Origin: Clostridiales bacterium UBA7285
GTDB taxonomy: Bacteria > Bacillota > Clostridia > Peptostreptococcales > Anaerovoracaceae
DNA length: 64,000 bases
Assembly (NCBI GenBank): GCA_002472145.1
Contig: DKRJ01000026.1
Location: 3,059 to 67,058 of the forward strand
Direction: 5' to 3'
Shown piece by piece: positions 25,260 through 33,280 of the stretch (position 1 is its first letter; each line of letters opens with the position of its first letter). Below the pieces are notes generated by a model. It worked only from the letters and a program-made list of their open reading frames with translations, was not told the origin of the DNA and searched no databases. Made by a program: the position numbers and the translations under genes.

Positions 25260-26965
25260 ATCTCGTCTCTGTCGTATGTGACGCTGGAGGTGTGTTCCGT
25301 CTCTATCCGGTAAAGAGCGTTGGCCGCGATGTGCTCGCCGGCCTGTTCGAGGCTCCTCACGCCCGGCAGGTCGGCGTATTTGTCTATGATCACGTCTATG
25401 CCTTCCGGCGTTATCACGCATTCCTCCTTCTTCATCCCGAGACGGCTCACGACCTTAGGCATCACGTAGTCGCGGAATATTATTCTGCGCTCGTCGGAAT
25501 CGTAGTCCGGGATGTCTATGACGGCAAAGCGCGACAGGAGCGGATCTGATATCCTGGTTTTGTCGTTTGCGGTGGCGATGGGGTAGACGCCCTGCGTCGG
25601 GATCGCGCATTCGATGTAGTTGTCAGTGAAGCCGAGGCCGTCGAGCAGAGCGAGCAGAGGATCCGCCGGGTTTGACGACGCGGTGCCGCTGTCCGCTTTA
25701 TCGAGCTCGTTGATAATGAATACGAGGTTAGAGGACCCGGCGTACGAAAATGCCTCCATGATGCGTCCCGGCTTCGCGTTAGTGTAGACGCGCGGCGAGC
25801 CCGTGAGCGCTTCGGCGTCGTGGATGGTGCTCATGTCGAGCGAGAACCACGGGAGTTTCAGTATTCGCGCTATCGCGTACGCGATCTGCGATTTGCCGGT
25901 CCCCGCCGGGCCGACGAGCAGGAGCCCGTATCCCGGAAGTGTGTGGGTGCGGTTTATCTGTATGATCGTCTCGATAACTCTCTGCTTGACGCGGTCCATG
26001 CCGTAAAGTTCTTCGTCGAGTATGCGCCTGGCCTCGTAAGGATCGATCGAAGGGAACCAGGTGCTCTGCCACTGTATGTTGAGCACGATAGGCAAAGCCC
26101 TCTGAGCGTGCCTCTTTTCGTCTTCCGACACGTTCGGGGCGTTTACCATCGCTATGTTCCTGTGTGCCCATGAACGGATGTTCGAAGGAAGCGTATCACC
26201 GGCCGTCGACATGAAATCGATTATCCTGGACATATCGGTCAGGATGATGGCGGAGTCGTCGTCATCGCCTTCGTCATCGGCATCTGCGCCTGCCGCTGCG
26301 CTCTCAGGAAGTTCCTGGGGCTCGCTCGAGATGAGCCTGCGGATGACCATCTGCAGGAACCCGTTGTTCGCGGACGACAGAGACTCGTCTCCTGCCGGAT
26401 CCACGGCTTTGATGCTGTAGACCGCATATCCCTCCGGGACCGCGTGGCCGGAAAGCCTGACGCAGACGTGCCCCTTGCCGAGCCATTTCAAGAGTTTGAG
26501 AAAACGGCTGTCTGCCGCGACTATGTTACGCTGCTGAAGGCTGCCGTGGGTGAATTCGAACGCGTCGAGCCTGTCGGGGTTGGTGAACGCTCCGGTCTCG
26601 TGATAGTTCATAGTGTGCTGTGGATCGTCGATCACCAGTATCGGGTCGGTGTCGCCGAGCCTGCGGCTGCGGCTGTAATATATGCTGTACGAAGGTCCGA
26701 GAGTATCATCGGTGTACTGACGTACTGCGCCTTCCGATTTTTCAGAAGCGGAGTCATCTCCGTCGCCGCCCGAATCGATCTTTGTTATCGCTCCGAGAGT
26801 CTCGTACATGTCAAGCGCCTCGTCGATGTCGGCGTCCGAGACGCTTCCCCCGTTTTCCTTAACGAGAGACAGCCAGAAATCCTCCAGGTCGCGCACCGTG
26901 CCCTCGTCGAGCACCCCGGTGTACTTCATGTTGTTTTCTTCGAGGATACGCGAAAATGTTTTCAT
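25238..26965 (-). CDS. Lon-like AAA+ ATPase without a protease domain
   Basis: 575 residues. Residues 1-310 are an acidic, unassigned region with a low-complexity Asp/Glu/Ala stretch (about 215-235). An AAA+ module follows with Walker A GPAGTGKS (352-359), then ALTGSPRVYTNAKPGRIMEAF, the second region of homology (LLSRFAVIDIP), and a C-terminal helical domain with LPGVRSLEQ, closely following Lon. The Walker B motif reads FIINELDKAD: Asn419 replaces the usual Asp, while Glu420 is kept. The protein ends where Lon would continue to its Ser-Lys protease. It may be an unfoldase, adaptor or low-activity ATPase. It stands alone on the minus strand, and the ATG lacks a strong Shine-Dalgarno. Confidence 0.8.
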   Translation of the reverse strand: MKTFSRILEENNMKYTGVLDEGTVRDLEDFWLSLVKENGGSVSDADIDEALDMYETLGAITKIDSGGDGDDSASEKSEGAVRQYTDDTLGPSYSIYYSRSRRLGDTDPILVIDDPQHTMNYHETGAFTNPDRLDAFEFTHGSLQQRNIVAADSRFLKLLKWLGKGHVCVRLSGHAVPEGYAVYSIKAVDPAGDESLSSANNGFLQMVIRRLISSEPQELPESAAAGADADDEGDDDDSAIILTDMSRIIDFMSTAGDTLPSNIRSWAHRNIAMVNAPNVSEDEKRHAQRALPIVLNIQWQSTWFPSIDPYEARRILDEELYGMDRVKQRVIETIIQINRTHTLPGYGLLLVGPAGTGKSQIAYAIARILKLPWFSLDMSTIHDAEALTGSPRVYTNAKPGRIMEAFSYAGSSNLVFIINELDKADSGTASSNPADPLLALLDGLGFTDNYIECAIPTQGVYPIATANDKTRISDPLLSRFAVIDIPDYDSDERRIIFRDYVMPKVVSRLGMKKEECVITPEGIDVIIDKYADLPGVRSLEQAGEHIAANALYRIETEHTSSVTYDRDEILALLEQ

Positions 26966-27062
26966 GATATTTCTCTTTCTGTCCGCATGCGTTCCGCACG
27001 TATAGAAGATACTTTTCTAAGCACATGATATATTAACTTCGACGGAGGGGCAATAGAGGTGG

Positions 27063-27068
27063 TATAAT
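27063..27068 (+). promoter_or_regulatory. -10 box immediately upstream of mtaB
   Basis: TATAAT followed by six bases and then the mtaB ATG, so transcription would begin at or beside the start codon. A GAGGTGG also lies at 27056-27062, 12 nt from the ATG, so a leadered transcript from further upstream is possible. A weak -35 (TTCGAC, 27038-27043) is present. Confidence 0.5.
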
Positions 27069-27074
27069 CTGATC

Positions 27075-28400
27075 ATGAACAGAAAAGTCGCTTTTTATAC
27101 GCTCGGATGCAAGGTAAATCAATACGAGACGGAACTGATAAAGGAACGTTTCGCCAAAGACGGCTTTGATGCGGTCCCGGACGGGACTCCCGCCGACGTA
27201 TATGTCATAAACACGTGCACAGTAACGAATCTGGCAGACCGCAAATCGCGGCAGTACGTCAGGAGGGCGAGGAAGCAGAACCCCGAAGCGTTCATCGTAG
27301 TCACGGGATGCTACGCCGAGACGGACAGAGAAGGCGTTTCAGGCATCGACGGCGTGTCGATGGTCGTCGGAAACAAAGACAAAAATATGATCCCCGCGCT
27401 CGTAAAGGAAGCGCTCGAAGAAGGCTGCTGCGATCTGACGCACGGAACGGACGGAAACGAGAACACGGAAAGCTGTTCACACGTCTGGACGAAGGACGCC
27501 GGGATAGACCGCATGAACGAGAAAAGCCGCGCCTTTATCAAAATAGAAGAGGGCTGCGACAGATTCTGCAGCTACTGCATCATTCCGTACGCCAGAGGAG
27601 GGATCGTTTCGAGGGATCCGGGCGATATCGTAGATGAGGCCGAGAGGCTGGCAGAAGCGGGATACCGCGAGATAGTCCTGACTGGGATAAACACTGCTCT
27701 CTATGGCAGAGACCTCGGGATGCCGGGGATCGAGTCGCTGATAAAGGCCCTCGACGAGAGCAGGGGTGATTTCAGGATACGGCTCAGTTCACTCGAGCCT
27801 ACGGTCGTCGACAGGGAGTACGTGGAGAAACTCGTCGGATACGGAAAACTCTGCCACCACATGCATCTGTCAGTGCAGAGCGGCTCCGACGACGTTCTGG
27901 CGCGGATGAACAGGCGCTACGACAGGGAAAAGTATCTGGATATAGTAAAGGCCCTGCGCGATTTCGACCCTCTGTACGGGATAAGCACCGACGTCATCGT
28001 GGGGTTCCCGGGTGAGACGGAAGCAGATTTCGCGGATTCTCTCGACATCGTGACGAGGGCCGAATTCGTCAAGGTTCACGCGTTCAGGTATTCGAGGCGA
28101 AGCGGGACAAAGGCGGACGCGATGACCTGCCAGATACCGCCGAAGGTGAAGAACGCCAGAGTCGAGGCTTTGGCGAGGCATGCAGTTGACGTCTCGGAGA
28201 GGTTCAGGGAAAAATGCCGCGGCTCGGAGGACATTGTTTTGTTCGAGGAGAGAGAAGAGGACGGGCTGCTGTCCGGATATTCCGGGAATTACGTCAGGGT
28301 GCACGCGCCAGGTGATGACTCTCTGATCGGAAAGCTTTGCAGGACAAGGCTTGAAGATATATATAATGACGGAATGAAAGGAGTGATAATAGATGGATGA
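27075..28400 (+). CDS. mtaB: tRNA t6A37 methylthiotransferase MtaB
   Basis: A 441-residue radical-SAM methylthiotransferase. Three cysteines of the UPF0004 domain bind one Fe-S cluster (TLGCKVNQYE, NTCTVTN, VTGCYAE). The radical-SAM CxxxCxxC is in EEGCDRFCSYCIIPYARG. A C-terminal TRAM-like segment follows (DIVLFEEREEDGLLSGYSGNYV). The enzyme converts t6A37 to ms2t6A in tRNAs that read ANN codons. The motif KVNQYE and the length separate MtaB from MiaB and RimO. It overlaps the HIT gene by 8 nt and may be transcribed as a leaderless mRNA. Confidence 0.94.
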   Translation: MNRKVAFYTLGCKVNQYETELIKERFAKDGFDAVPDGTPADVYVINTCTVTNLADRKSRQYVRRARKQNPEAFIVVTGCYAETDREGVSGIDGVSMVVGNKDKNMIPALVKEALEEGCCDLTHGTDGNENTESCSHVWTKDAGIDRMNEKSRAFIKIEEGCDRFCSYCIIPYARGGIVSRDPGDIVDEAERLAEAGYREIVLTGINTALYGRDLGMPGIESLIKALDESRGDFRIRLSSLEPTVVDREYVEKLVGYGKLCHHMHLSVQSGSDDVLARMNRRYDREKYLDIVKALRDFDPLYGISTDVIVGFPGETEADFADSLDIVTRAEFVKVHAFRYSRRSGTKADAMTCQIPPKVKNARVEALARHAVDVSERFREKCRGSEDIVLFEEREEDGLLSGYSGNYVRVHAPGDDSLIGKLCRTRLEDIYNDGMKGVIIDG

Positions 28401-28734
28401 TTGTTTGTTCTGCAAAATCGCCAGACACGAGATCCCATCCGACATCGTCTACGAGGACGACCGCGTGATCTGTTTCCGCGACATCAACCCGCAGGCTCCG
28501 GAACACGTTCTGCTCATCCCTAAGGAGCATATCGGCTCTCTGGATGACGTGGACGACAGCAACAAGGAGCTTTTAGGGTATATGATGACGAAGATCCACG
28601 AGATCACCGATTCTCTCGGGATCGAAACGGGATACAGGGTCGTGAGCAACAACGGCGACGACGCCGAACAGTCGGTGAAGCATCTGCACTTCCATATCCT
28701 CGGCAAGCGCAAGATGACGTGGCCTCCGGGCTAG
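28393..28734 (+). CDS. HIT-family nucleotide hydrolase (HinT-like)
   Basis: 113 residues with the histidine triad HLHFHILG near the C-terminus and the N-terminal DDCLFCKIARHEIPSDIVYE typical of HinT. These enzymes hydrolyse AMP or GMP phosphoramidates and aminoacyl-adenylates in the cytosol. The gene overlaps mtaB by 8 nt; AAAGGAGTGAT inside mtaB is the ribosome site. The clostridial order mtaB, hinT, rpsU is the usual one. The 3' end runs into degenerate tandem repeats. Confidence 0.93.
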   Translation: MDDCLFCKIARHEIPSDIVYEDDRVICFRDINPQAPEHVLLIPKEHIGSLDDVDDSNKELLGYMMTKIHEITDSLGIETGYRVVSNNGDDAEQSVKHLHFHILGKRKMTWPPG

Positions 28735-28796
28735 ACCGGGAAGATGCCTCCGGGCAGGACATGAAAAGACGCACCCGGACAGGGAAGATGCCCTGG
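28711..28796. repeat. Degenerate tandem repeats over the HIT gene stop codon
   Basis: Four imperfect units begin AAGATG/AAGACG at 28711, 28741, 28766 and 28785, each followed by a CCYCCGGGCAGG-like stretch. The first unit holds the last codons and the TAG (28732-28734) of the HIT gene. Units 2 and 3 match at about 15 of 20 bases. Confidence 0.55.
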
Positions 28797-28846
28797 TCTC
28801 ATCGGGGACTGCCGGCGTGCACGGGGCATGGAGGCAAAAAATATCC

Positions 28847-28875
28847 TTGATACCCCGAATGTTTGATAGTATAAT
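28847..28875 (+). promoter_or_regulatory. Promoter of rpsU-yqeY
   Basis: TTGATA (28847-28852), a 17-nt spacer and a consensus TATAAT (28870-28875), 65 nt before the rpsU start: a strong sigma-A-type promoter. Confidence 0.8.
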
Positions 28876-28939
28876 ATCGCTGTTGGAACAGAATACTGTT
28901 CACTGCTTATAATTTCATTACAGGCAGGAGGTGATATAT

Positions 28940-29119
28940 GTGGCACAGGTAATCGTAAGAGAAAATGAAAGCTTGGAGAGCGCTCTCAAGAGATTCAAGA
29001 GATCGTGCGCCAGAGACGGCGTTATGGCTGAAGTGAGGAAGAGAGAGCACTACGAGAAGCCGAGCGTCAGGAGAAAGAAGAAATCTGAGGCAGCAAGAAA
29101 GAAGGCCAGAAAGTATTAA
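28940..29119 (+). CDS. rpsU: 30S ribosomal protein S21
   Basis: A 59-residue basic protein: [20 protein letters not shown], then a C-terminus rich in Arg and Lys ([17 protein letters not shown]). S21 sits at the small-subunit platform near the 16S 3' end and helps initiation. I place the start at GTG 28940, giving the family's [11 protein letters not shown]-terminus, with AGGAGG at 28927-28932. A GTG at 28931 in the same frame would add three residues and falls in the Shine-Dalgarno. A consensus promoter precedes it; yqeY follows after 1 nt. Confidence 0.96.
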   Translation: MAQVIVRENESLESALKRFKRSCARDGVMAEVRKREHYEKPSVRRKKKSEAARKKARKY

Positions 29120-29120
29120 T

Positions 29121-29567
29121 ATGACGCTGAAAGAACAGCTTTTTGAAGATTACAAGCAGGCTCTGAAAAACCGCGACGAAATCGCGAAGAACACGATCGG
29201 GCTTGCGCGCGCGGCTGTAAAGCAGCGCGAAATAGACGACCGTGTCGAACTTGACGATGCAGGTGTGCAGCAGGTACTGCAGAAGCAGATCAAGATGCGC
29301 ACCGACGCTCTCGCCGATTTTGAAAAAGCAGGCCGAACAGATCTGTCAGACGGATACAAGGCAGAGATAGAAGTTCTTAAGAAGTATATTCCGGAGCAGA
29401 TGTCCGCCGAAGAGATCGCGGCTGTCGTAAAGGAAACGGCGGCCGGGCTCGGCATTGAAAACGGCAGACAGAACATGGGGAAACTCATGGGAGCCGTCAT
29501 GGGCAGGCTTAAAGGCAAAGCGGACGGAAACGACGTCCGGAAGGCCGTTACGGAATTTCTTTCATAA
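29121..29567 (+). CDS. GatB/YqeY domain protein
   Basis: 148 residues matching the YqeY family. MTLKEQLFEDYKQALKNRDE opens the protein, and KYIPEQMSAEEIAAVVKET and NMGKLMGAVMGRLKGKADG are the conserved core. It shares the tail domain of GatB, the tRNA amidotransferase subunit, and probably binds tRNA, but its cellular role is not settled. It begins 1 nt after rpsU and shares that promoter; a terminator-like hairpin closes the pair. Confidence 0.92.
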   Translation: MTLKEQLFEDYKQALKNRDEIAKNTIGLARAAVKQREIDDRVELDDAGVQQVLQKQIKMRTDALADFEKAGRTDLSDGYKAEIEVLKKYIPEQMSAEEIAAVVKETAAGLGIENGRQNMGKLMGAVMGRLKGKADGNDVRKAVTEFLS

Positions 29568-29576
29568 GCTGGTACA

Positions 29577-29611
29577 GAGACCGCTCTTACGATAGCGGCC
29601 TCTTTTATTTT
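29577..29611 (+). terminator. Terminator after rpsU-yqeY
   Basis: GAGACCGCT (29577-29585) pairs with AGCGGCCTC (29594-29602) with one A/C mismatch, followed by TTTTATTTTA. The phoH ribosome site starts only 8 nt later, so read-through or attenuation is plausible. Confidence 0.65.
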
Positions 29612-29632
29612 ACAAATCGGAGGAAACCGGAT

Positions 29633-30667
29633 TTGGCAGAAAAGAAAGATGAAGCGGTGACCGCGCCTGAAGCGGGAAAAAGCGACAGGGGAACGGAATT
29701 CGTAACTCTCCGCGTGGACGACACGATCGACAGGAGCGAACTCTTCGGCAGCCTCGACATAAACCTCGACGTGATAGGCGAATCGACCGGAACGGAGATA
29801 TTCCAGCGCGACAACGTGCTTCTGCTGAGAGGCGGCGACACTGACGACGCTTCCGCGATCCTCACCGAACTGATGGACATCCTGAGGAACGGAGAGCACA
29901 TCGACGCGCAGAAACTGAATTACGTCATAGCGCTGCGCAAGGAAGGCGGCTCGTACAGAGAGAATAATATTAGTAAGGACATAATATGTTTTACCGTAAA
30001 GGGCAAGCCGCTTAAGGCGAAGACGGTCGGCCAGAAGAACTACGTCAATTCCATGCGGAACAAAGACGTCGTCTTCGGCATCGGGCCTGCCGGCACGGGC
30101 AAGACATATCTGGCCGTCGCCATGGCCGTCACCGCATTCAAGAACAAAGAAGTGCAGCGCATAATCCTGACGCGTCCGGCCGTCGAAGCGGGCGAGAAGT
30201 TAGGCTTCCTGCCGGGAGATCTGCAGGAAAAGGTAGACCCGTATCTCAGGCCTCTCTACGACGCACTCTACGACGTGCTGGGGCGTGATAACACGATGCG
30301 CCTGCGCGAGCGCGAAGCGATCGAGATCGTACCGCTGGCCTACATGCGCGGCCGCACTCTCGACAGTTCGTTCATAATACTCGATGAGGCCCAGAACACG
30401 ACGCGCGAGCAGATGAAGATGTTCCTCACGAGGATGGGCTTCGGCTCCAAGGTGGTCGTGACAGGGGACAAAACGCAGATCGACCTGCCATCCGGAACGA
30501 AGAGCGGGCTGCTTGAGGCTGAGCGCGTCCTGAGACACGTAGATGGCATTGATTTCTGTTATCTCCGCGACGTGGACGTCGTGAGGAACGAGATGGTCCG
30601 CCGCATAATCAGAGCGTACGACGAATACGACAGAAAGCGCGCGGACGACAGATCAAAGACGAAGTGA
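29633..30667 (+). CDS. PhoH-family ATPase (YbeZ-like)
   Basis: 344 residues, starting at TTG 29633 with GGAGG upstream. The P-loop domain has Walker A GPAGTGKTYLA and Walker B FIILDEAQNTT, plus DKTQIDLP, as in the PhoH/YbeZ group related to SF1 helicases. YbeZ works with YbeY in rRNA and RNA metabolism, and ybeY follows 9 nt downstream. The N-terminal ~110 residues form the small domain usual for this subgroup, after a charged 25-residue extension. The protein is cytosolic; ATPase activity is expected from the family. Confidence 0.93.
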   Translation: MAEKKDEAVTAPEAGKSDRGTEFVTLRVDDTIDRSELFGSLDINLDVIGESTGTEIFQRDNVLLLRGGDTDDASAILTELMDILRNGEHIDAQKLNYVIALRKEGGSYRENNISKDIICFTVKGKPLKAKTVGQKNYVNSMRNKDVVFGIGPAGTGKTYLAVAMAVTAFKNKEVQRIILTRPAVEAGEKLGFLPGDLQEKVDPYLRPLYDALYDVLGRDNTMRLREREAIEIVPLAYMRGRTLDSSFIILDEAQNTTREQMKMFLTRMGFGSKVVVTGDKTQIDLPSGTKSGLLEAERVLRHVDGIDFCYLRDVDVVRNEMVRRIIRAYDEYDRKRADDRSKTK

Positions 30668-30676
30668 GCACCGGAC

Positions 30677-31501
30677 ATGACGATATACATTGACGAAGAA
30701 ACGGACGTCGAGAAGACGCTCCTGGAAAAAATGAGGCAGGCGGCATCGCTCTGCCTCGAGCGCGAGGGTATCGGCCCAGAAAACGCCGAACTTTCCGTGA
30801 CGTTCGTCGACAAAGACGAGATAAAGAGGCTGAATGCAGAATATCGCGGAGTCGACAGCGCAACGGACGTTCTGTCGTTTCCTCAGTACGATTCCCCGGA
30901 TGATTTCCCGGACGAAGGCGAGATATGCCTCGGCGACGTGGTGATCTGCCGGGAAAAGATGGAGGAGCAGGCCGAGGAGTTCGGACACAGTTTCGAGCGC
31001 GAGATACTCTACCTTTTCACGCACAGCGTGCTTCACCTGCTCGGCTACGACCACGAGACGGCGGGCGAAAAAGCGGAGATGCGCGCCAGAGAGGAGGAAA
31101 TAATGAACGAGATAGGACTTCCGTCCGATAAGGAACTATACAGAAAAGCAAAGGGAGCGCTCGAGAACGCGTACGCACCGTTCTCGAAATTCAAGGTGGG
31201 CGCCGCTCTTCTCACAGATACGGGAGAGATATTCACCGGATGCAACATCGAGAACTCATCTCTCGGGGCGACTATTTGCGCAGAGCGCACGGCGTGCGTG
31301 AAAGCCGTATCCGAGGGCCACAGGTCGTTCAAGACACTTGCCGTTGTTTCCGGTGAAGGCGCTGTCTGGCCTTGCGGGATATGCAGGCAGTTCCTGTATG
31401 AGTTCGCGCCGGATCTCAGAGTCATCACGGGCGACGACGAGGATCACATCGAGGAACTCACGCTTCCGGAACTTTTGACGAAAGGATTCAGACTTAAATG
31501 A
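30677..31501 (+). CDS. ybeY: YbeY endoribonuclease fused to cytidine deaminase
   Basis: 274 residues in one uninterrupted frame. Residues 1-148 are YbeY, the metal-dependent RNase of 16S rRNA 3' maturation, with the H-x3-H-x5-H site HSVLHLLGYDH. Residues about 149-274 are a complete homotetrameric-type cytidine deaminase. It has AYAPFSKFKVGAAL, zinc ligand and catalytic Glu in TICAERTA, and two zinc cysteines in PCGICRQF. In relatives ybeY and cdd are separate genes, often with dgkA between them, just before era; here dgkA is missing and the two are joined. A perfect internal Shine-Dalgarno and in-frame ATG at 31103 could also yield free deaminase. The stop overlaps era by 4 nt. Confidence 0.92.
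   Translation: MTIYIDEETDVEKTLLEKMRQAASLCLEREGIGPENAELSVTFVDKDEIKRLNAEYRGVDSATDVLSFPQYDSPDDFPDEGEICLGDVVICREKMEEQAEEFGHSFEREILYLFTHSVLHLLGYDHETAGEKAEMRAREEEIMNEIGLPSDKELYRKAKGALENAYAPFSKFKVGAALLTDTGEIFTGCNIENSSLGATICAERTACVKAVSEGHRSFKTLAVVSGEGAVWPCGICRQFLYEFAPDLRVITGDDEDHIEELTLPELLTKGFRLK
31092..31105 (+). other. Internal Shine-Dalgarno and in-frame ATG at the YbeY-Cdd junction
   Basis: AGGAGG (31092-31097), 5 nt, then ATG (31103-31105) in the fusion frame, 142 codons in. Translation from here would give a 132-residue deaminase starting MNEIGLPSDKELYRK. The AGGAGG also encodes the Glu-Glu of the normal YbeY end, so it may be partly coincidental. Confidence 0.5.
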
Positions 31502-32400
31502 AATCAGGATTCGCGGGAATAATCGGCAGGCCAAACGTCGGGAAATCGACGCTGCTTAATGCTCTGCTCGGCGAGAAGATAGCGATAGCCACCGACAAAC
31601 CCCAGACGACGCGAAACAGCATACGCGGGATCTACACGCGCGGCGCCGGAGAAGACGACGGCGTGCAGATAGTCTTCATCGACACTCCGGGGATACACAA
31701 GGCCCACAACAAACTCGGCGAAGTGATGGACCAGACAGCCATCAGAACGTTCAGAGAAGTAGATGTGATACTGTTTCTCGTCGACAGCGCTCCGGACAAA
31801 GGCAGGGGCGACACGTACATCCTCGATATGATCAAAGACCTGAAGACGCCTAAAATACTCGTCATCAACAAGATCGACGAAATGGACCCGGGCGAGTTCA
31901 GGAAGACGTATGACGCGTACGACGAGACGCGCATATTCGACTCCATCGAAGGCGTTTCCGCACTGAAGGGCACGAACGTGGAGAAACTCATACCCGAGAT
32001 AGAGTCTCACTTAGAGGAAGGCCCGATGTACTTCCCCGAAGACATGATCGCCGACGTGCCGGAGAAGTTCCTCGCTGCCGAGATAATAAGGGAAAAACTC
32101 CTCATGTACCTGGACGAGGAAGTGCCTCACGGAACGGCTGTCGTGATAGATAGTTTCGTCGAAGGCGAGAAGCTCACCGAGATCTACGCGACGATAATAT
32201 GCGAGAGGGAGTCACATAAGGGTATAATAATCGGAAAAGGCGGGCGCAAACTGAAGGGCGTCGGCAAGAGCGCGAGGCTGGAACTTGAGGCTCTCCTGGG
32301 AACCAGAGTCTACCTCGAGCTTCACGTCAAGGTTAAGGAGAACTGGCGCGATTCCGACGCCGCTATCCGGAATCTCGGATACGACGAAAAGAACCGTTAG
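31498..32400 (+). CDS. era: GTPase Era
   Basis: 300 residues: G1 GRPNVGKSTLLN, the switch region KPQTTRN, G3 DTPGIHK, G4 NKID and a C-terminal KH domain (GIIIGKGGRKLKGVG). Era binds the 3' end of 16S rRNA and checks 30S assembly; it works next to YbeY, its upstream neighbour. Length and motifs are standard. The start overlaps the ybeY-cdd stop (ATGA). recO begins 20 nt after. Confidence 0.97.
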   Translation: MKSGFAGIIGRPNVGKSTLLNALLGEKIAIATDKPQTTRNSIRGIYTRGAGEDDGVQIVFIDTPGIHKAHNKLGEVMDQTAIRTFREVDVILFLVDSAPDKGRGDTYILDMIKDLKTPKILVINKIDEMDPGEFRKTYDAYDETRIFDSIEGVSALKGTNVEKLIPEIESHLEEGPMYFPEDMIADVPEKFLAAEIIREKLLMYLDEEVPHGTAVVIDSFVEGEKLTEIYATIICERESHKGIIIGKGGRKLKGVGKSARLELEALLGTRVYLELHVKVKENWRDSDAAIRNLGYDEKNR

Positions 32401-32420
32401 CGCCGGCGGAAAAGGACCGC

Positions 32421-33179
32421 ATGTACACTTCGACCGAAGGGATAGTTTTCAGACAGGTAAAGGCGACGGGAGGACGCAGGATGCTGACGATATTCTCCCA
32501 GAAATACGGAAAGATCAGCGTAGGTACTAATTTCAGCGAAACGAACCGTAAGAATCGTTCATCGCTTGCCCTGCGTCCGTTCACGTATGCCCGATACGAA
32601 CTGTTCAAGGGCCGCGACTACTACGATTTGAACGGCGGCGAGGCGATAAAGAGTTTTTATGGCCTCTCCGAGGATATCGACAAATTCGCGAACGCGTCCT
32701 TCGTGCTGGAACTTACAGATAAAGTCCTGCCGGAAGGGCTGCCGGAGCCCGGGCTTTTCAATATACTCATCGATTACCTCGGGGCGATGGAGCGCCGCAG
32801 GGTATCTTTTGACACGCTGACGATCGCGTATATGGTGAAACTGCTCGATGAGACCGGCATGTTCCCGCAGCTCGGACGATGCGCCGTGTGCGGTTCGCCG
32901 GACGTCAGACATTTCAGCATCCCCGACGGAGGAATGATCTGCGGAGACTGCAGGGACAAAGCATCCGCCCGGCGCGCTCCGGAGGAGTCCGGGGATTTGA
33001 TTTATTCGCTTGATTTTGATATAGTAGAAACGATCAGTTTTTTCCGTAAAAAGCCTATACGGACATTCGAAAAGGTAGCGCTGAACGAACACGACTCGGA
33101 AGAACTGCTCGAAATATTGAAGAGTTATATATCGTATCACCTGGACATCGGCAGGCTGAAGAGCGAGAGTCTCTTCTGA
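32421..33179 (+). CDS. recO: DNA repair protein RecO
   Basis: 252 residues. The N-terminal OB fold starts YTSTEGIVFRQVKATGGRRM. The helical domain carries a four-cysteine zinc site, CAVCGSPD with CGDC. RecO anneals strands and loads RecA with RecR in gap repair. An AAGGA lies before the ATG. The order era-recO is conserved in Bacillota. The 100-nt gap that follows holds no gene; only the Shine-Dalgarno for the next gene is evident. Confidence 0.95.
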   Translation: MYTSTEGIVFRQVKATGGRRMLTIFSQKYGKISVGTNFSETNRKNRSSLALRPFTYARYELFKGRDYYDLNGGEAIKSFYGLSEDIDKFANASFVLELTDKVLPEGLPEPGLFNILIDYLGAMERRRVSFDTLTIAYMVKLLDETGMFPQLGRCAVCGSPDVRHFSIPDGGMICGDCRDKASARRAPEESGDLIYSLDFDIVETISFFRKKPIRTFEKVALNEHDSEELLEILKSYISYHLDIGRLKSESLF

Positions 33180-33280
33180 CCCGCCGTTCCGGGACCGGGA
33201 ACAGAATAACCAATACCGAAACGGGAGCCGGACAGATAAGACAGCCGGCGGAAAACTAAGAAAATCAGGAGGCAATTTCA

